Shown here: positions 58,343 to 61,114 of the stretch, one piece after another
Layout of the letters: each line of letters starts with the position of its first letter
Numbering within the stretch: position 1 is the stretch's first letter
Assembly (NCBI GenBank): GCA_028279505.1
Contig: JANQNP010000041.1
Span: 1 to 61,114, forward strand
Reading direction: 5' to 3'
Origin: Dehalococcoidia bacterium
Lineage (GTDB): Bacteria; Chloroflexota; Dehalococcoidia; UBA2979
DNA: 61,114 bases
Notes under the pieces: model-generated
The model's input: only the letters and a program-made list of their open reading frames with translations
What the model was told of the DNA's origin: nothing
Database searches by the model: none
Translations under genes and position numbers: made by a program

Positions 58343-58747
58343 ATGCCCTTCTATCACGCCCTCGTCCGCCCTCAGCTGCTGACCGAGGCCCAGCGGCAGC
58401 AGTTTGCCGCCGCGGTCGTCGAGGTTCACTGCGACGTGACCGGCGCGCCCCCCTCGTTCGTGCACGCCCTCGTGAGCGAGGAACACGACGCGCAGCTTCC
58501 GGCAGGCAGGACGGCCATCATCAACGGCACGATCCGCGCCGGTCGCACCGACGCGCAGAAGGCCGAGATCGCGACGCGTCTCAGCCAGGCGCTCGCGGAG
58601 ACGGCCGGTGTGTCCGTCGAGGAGGTCCAGACCTCGACGCGGGACATCGAGGCCTCCCACACCATGGAGGCCGGCGTGCTGCTGCCGGAACCCGGCTCGC
58701 CGGAGGAGGAGGCGTGGAAGGCAGGCTCGGTGCCCGCGCCGGCCTGA
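58343..58747 (+). CDS. Tautomerase, cis-3-chloroacrylate dehalogenase-like
   Basis: A 134-residue protein beginning MPFYHALVRPQLLTEAQRQQ. Counting the Pro after Met as residue 1, it has P1, H28 (VEVHCDVTG) and Arg residues at IRAGR that line up with R70/R73 of cis-CaaD. The Glu in MEAGVLLPEPG corresponds to E114. The Tyr103 position is Ser. These matches are from memory, not an alignment. cis-CaaD hydrates cis-3-chloroacrylate to malonate semialdehyde; relatives act on other acrylic or acetylenic acids. The neighbouring Asp-nucleophile hydrolase fits a haloacid or haloalkane route. Confidence 0.8.
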   Translation: MPFYHALVRPQLLTEAQRQQFAAAVVEVHCDVTGAPPSFVHALVSEEHDAQLPAGRTAIINGTIRAGRTDAQKAEIATRLSQALAETAGVSVEEVQTSTRDIEASHTMEAGVLLPEPGSPEEEAWKAGSVPAPA

Positions 58748-58891
58748 GTCCGCTCGGGCGCCTCCACTAGATCCGCTCCGGCGTCCGGCCGCTGCCGGAG
58801 CGGCGGCGTTGAGCGCACCCGCGTTACGCGCCGGTGCGTGCTGGCTCCACCGTCGAGGTATGGCAGACTCGCCCCAGCGAAGGGTGGGGTC

Positions 58892-59308
58892 ATGGCCATG
58901 TCTGATGCCGACGTCGAAGCGCTGCTCGCGGGCGCGCACATCGCGGTCCTTGCGACCGTCGATTCGAAGGGGCGCCCGCATCAGGCGCCGATCTGGTACC
59001 TCTGGCGCGACGGCGAAGCGCTGATGCTGACCGACCGTGGCAGCAAGAAGTGGCGCAACATCCTCGCCAATTCGAACGCCTCGTTGTGTGTCGACACGAA
59101 GACGCCGCCGTACCAGGCGGTCGTGCTCCACGGCGAGGCATCCGAGGCGTCGGGGATCGACTACAAGCCGCTGCTACGCGAGGCCGCGATCCACTACCTG
59201 GGTGAGGAGGCCGGCAACCAGTACGCGGAGGGCAGCACCACAGGCGATCCGGCCTCGTCAGTCGTCTTCCGCCTGAAGCCCTCACGCATCGTGAAGCTGA
59301 TGGGCTGA
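58892..59308 (+). CDS. Split-barrel flavin/F420-dependent oxidase family protein
   Basis: A 138-residue protein of the pyridoxamine-5'-phosphate oxidase-like fold. Typical motifs are ALLAGAHIAVLATVDSKGRPHQAPIWYLWRDGEALMLTDRGSKKWRNILANSNASLCVD. The K.RNI..N segment is common in F420-dependent members. It may reduce a small ring substrate or bind F420 or FMN. Start ATG 58892 or 58898, both with agggtgggg at 58881-58889. A 144-bp gap separates it from the tautomerase gene; it ends two bases before the MBL gene. Confidence 0.85.
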   Translation: MAMSDADVEALLAGAHIAVLATVDSKGRPHQAPIWYLWRDGEALMLTDRGSKKWRNILANSNASLCVDTKTPPYQAVVLHGEASEASGIDYKPLLREAAIHYLGEEAGNQYAEGSTTGDPASSVVFRLKPSRIVKLMG

Positions 59309-59310
59309 CG

Positions 59311-60225
59311 ATGGCGATCCCGTCGGGTGATCGCTTCTCGATCGGCAGCGTGCCGTTCGCCGTCGTGAACGACGGCTCGCACTTCTACGATGCCGGCGCG
59401 ATCTTCGGCGTGGTGCCCCGTGTGATGTGGGAGCGACAGGTCCGAGTGCTCGACGACCGCTACCGGATGGAGACCGGCCTCAACTGCCTGCTCCTCCGCT
59501 CCGAGGGCAAGACCGTCCTCATCGAATCCGGCGTCGGCGGCAAGCCCGGCGACCGGGAGCCCGCGGGCACGCCCGCTTCCGAAGGCACGCTGATGACCTC
59601 GCTGGACGCGCTTGGCGTCGCGCCCGAGGACATCGACATCGTCGTGAACACGCATCTGCACTCGGACCACTGCGGCTGGAACACGAGCATCGCGCCGGGC
59701 GCCGACCCGGACGATCCCGACTCGCTGATCCCGACCTTCCCGAACGCGACCTACTACATCGGGCGTCGCGAGTGGGAGGATGCGAACCACCCGAACGAGC
59801 GCACCCGCGCGACGTACCTCGCGAGGAACATCGACCCGATCGCCGACCGCGTCGAGCTGCTCGACGACGAGACCGCGATCACCGAGGAGGTGCGGTTCCT
59901 GCCGACGCCCGGTCACACGCACGGCCACGGCGCCGTCGTCGTGCGCTCCGGCCAGGAGTGGGGCGTCTACGTGGGCGACATGGTCCAGCACCGCTCGCAG
60001 CTCGAGCGCACCGCCTGGGTGTCCGGGCTCGACATCCTGCCGCTCGTCTCGATGGAGACGAAGAAGGAGCTCGTCGAGCGCTGCATCGAGGAGGAGGCGC
60101 TGGTCATGTTCTGCCACGGCCCGTACCCCGGCATCGGTCGCATGACCCGCACCCCCGAGGGCTATCGCAAGTGGGTGGACGTCGAGTCCGAGGGGGTTGG
60201 CCTCCCCCACCCCCACGAGGCGTAG
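59311..60225 (+). CDS. Metallo-beta-lactamase-fold hydrolase
   Basis: A 304-residue MBL-fold protein. The metal motif is VVNTHLHSDHCGWN (HxHxDH), with further ligands in PTPGHTHGH, YVGDMVQH and MFCHGPYP. The N-terminal GLNCLLLRSEGKTVLIESGVG block is typical of quorum-lactonase-like and related hydrolases. The true substrate (ester, lactone or thioester) is unknown. It follows the split-barrel gene by two bases and is in frame with the next gene across a stop codon. Confidence 0.89.
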   Translation: MAIPSGDRFSIGSVPFAVVNDGSHFYDAGAIFGVVPRVMWERQVRVLDDRYRMETGLNCLLLRSEGKTVLIESGVGGKPGDREPAGTPASEGTLMTSLDALGVAPEDIDIVVNTHLHSDHCGWNTSIAPGADPDDPDSLIPTFPNATYYIGRREWEDANHPNERTRATYLARNIDPIADRVELLDDETAITEEVRFLPTPGHTHGHGAVVVRSGQEWGVYVGDMVQHRSQLERTAWVSGLDILPLVSMETKKELVERCIEEEALVMFCHGPYPGIGRMTRTPEGYRKWVDVESEGVGLPHPHEA

Positions 60226-60240
60226 CGCAGCGGTGTCACA

Positions 60241-61114
60241 TTGACCTCGAACGGCGGTTCGCTCGACGACTTCATCCCGCTGATCCCCAAGCGGGATCCG
60301 TCGCAGATCGCGGCGGGCGGCCCGGACCTCGGGATCCAGACGAACACGCTGGCGCTGGCCCACGTCTACATGCAGCAGGGCTGGCACCCAGCGCCGGTGC
60401 ACAGCTTCACGCTGCCGCTCTGGTTCGGCGGCCTCTATGACGAGCAGCGCGCCGCTCGGCAGGAGGCCGCGATCTTCGATCGCTCCCACCTCGGGCGCTT
60501 CTACGTCACCGGCGAGCGGGCGGTCGAGGTGCTGAGCCGCCTCTTCGCCTCCGACATCGAGGGCATCCCGCCGCGCGGCATGCGCCGCGTGCTCGCCCTT
60601 CGCGAGGACGGCACCGTGCTCGACGTTCCGACGGTCTGGCACCTCGACGAGGGTCGTTGGCTCGTCGTTACCGGGCCGCAGACGCAGGTGCATCTGCCGG
60701 ACATGGCCGAGGCGACCGTCGCGGAGCTCGGGCTCGTCGAGCAGGTGCTGGTGCGCGACCGCCTGACCGAGAGCGTCATGTTCTCGGTGCAAGGACCGAA
60801 GGTCGCGGAGCGCCTCGAGTCCGTGGTCGGCACGACGATCCCGGGCGCAGTCCCCGAGGGCGAGGCGCACGAGATGCTCCTCGGCGGCTACCGCGCGCTC
60901 GTCGCGCACACCTCGCAGGTCGCGGAGGACGGCTACTGGTTCGTCGTCTCGCCCGAGGTCGGTGAGCACTTCTGGGAGAACAGCGTCTCCGGTGGCATCG
61001 TCCCGGCGGGGCTCGCCGCGCACGACGCGCTGCGGATCGAGGCGGGCGTCCTCGAGGCCCCGTATGAGACGCCGGTTCCGGCGACGCCCGTCGCCGCCGG
61101 CCTGGAGGCGTTGC
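60241..61114 (+). CDS. GcvT-like folate-binding aminomethyltransferase family protein (truncated by the window)
   Basis: An open frame from TTG 60241 to the right edge, at least 291 residues. It reads SFTLPLWFGGLYDEQRAARQEAAIFDRSHLGRFYVTGERAVEVLSRLFASDIEG, the N-terminal GcvT pattern. DRLTESVMFSVQGPKVAERL, VAHTSQVAEDGYWFVVSPE and LAAHDALRIEAGVLE follow, as in folate-binding aminomethyltransferases and dimethylglycine-type demethylases. No ATG or GTG is found near the start, and no good ribosome binding site, so the TTG is tentative. The gene may act in one-carbon or demethylation chemistry. The C-terminal part is not in view. Confidence 0.8.
   Translation, partial: MTSNGGSLDDFIPLIPKRDPSQIAAGGPDLGIQTNTLALAHVYMQQGWHPAPVHSFTLPLWFGGLYDEQRAARQEAAIFDRSHLGRFYVTGERAVEVLSRLFASDIEGIPPRGMRRVLALREDGTVLDVPTVWHLDEGRWLVVTGPQTQVHLPDMAEATVAELGLVEQVLVRDRLTESVMFSVQGPKVAERLESVVGTTIPGAVPEGEAHEMLLGGYRALVAHTSQVAEDGYWFVVSPEVGEHFWENSVSGGIVPAGLAAHDALRIEAGVLEAPYETPVPATPVAAGLEAL

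Noticed and set aside
1..61114. CRISPR arrays, tRNA/rRNA genes, transposases, integrases, phage genes
   Set aside because: Scanning by eye gave no regularly spaced repeats, cloverleaf-like genes, rRNA-like segments or recombinase motifs. Small RNA genes could still be missed without a covariance search.

Overview
The window is GC-rich (roughly two-thirds G+C by eye) and densely coded. Its content suggests a flagellated, prototrophic bacterium of the Chloroflexota (Dehalococcoidia/Tepidiformia-like). This assignment is an inference from gene content: a Firmicutes-style flagellar gene order with FliW/CsrA, DUF3179, geranylgeranyl-reductase, ClbS/DfsB and F420/FMN split-barrel families. No rRNA, tRNA, CRISPR array or insertion sequence was seen.

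Region 1 (1-24.0 kb) is a motility island, nearly all on the + strand. Two response-regulator genes and an opposite-strand methyltransferase come first. They are followed by flbD-motA-motB-fliL-fliM-fliN(Y)-fliO-fliP-fliQ-fliR-flhB-flhA-flhF-ycgR-like PilZ-small membrane protein-fliA(sigma28)-swrB-like-RskA-like-flgF-flgG-flgM-flgN-flgK-flgL-fliW-csrA. Most genes overlap or abut, as in one long operon or a few. This set makes the export gate, stator, switch, rod, hook-filament junction and the late-gene control circuit (sigma28/FlgM, FliW/CsrA). FliF/G/H/I, the hook (FlgE), flagellin and chemotaxis genes must lie elsewhere. Unusual features are a roughly 128-residue Lys/Ala-rich tail on sigma28, no flhG beside flhF, and an RskA-like surface protein inside the operon.

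Region 2 (24.2-27.7 kb) is an OmpR-type response regulator, its histidine kinase and a two-PDZ membrane protein.

Region 3 (27.7-46.1 kb) is a branched-chain amino-acid island read mainly from the - strand: cimA, leuB, leuD, leuC, leuA, ilvN and ilvB, with ilvE further right at 55.3 kb. CimA plus LeuCDB give the citramalate route to 2-oxobutyrate for isoleucine; IlvBN, LeuA and IlvE serve valine, leucine and isoleucine. ilvC and ilvD are not in the window. ilvB has a clear leader peptide rich in Leu/Val codons. A second leader ORF with Val and Leu runs lies between ilvN and leuA, and a weaker candidate lies before cimA. Interleaved accessory genes are three tandem NUDIX hydrolases, a P-loop kinase-like protein, a beta-propeller lipoprotein, a DfsB-like protein, an AHSA1/SRPBCC protein, an APH(2'')-like kinase, a PLP dehydratase and an esterase.

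Region 4 (46.2-61.1 kb) is mixed: an uncharacterised protein, a DUF3179 lipoprotein, a geranylgeranyl-reductase-type flavoenzyme, a LuxR-HTH/membrane/Kelch fusion, an aldo/keto reductase, an SDR, a PH-like membrane protein and ilvE. It ends with a TetR-controlled catabolic group: tetR, an Asp-nucleophile alpha/beta hydrolase, two tautomerase-superfamily proteins (one resembling cis-3-chloroacrylate dehalogenase), a split-barrel oxidase, an MBL-fold hydrolase and a truncated GcvT-like protein. A matching inverted repeat lies before tetR and before the hydrolase.
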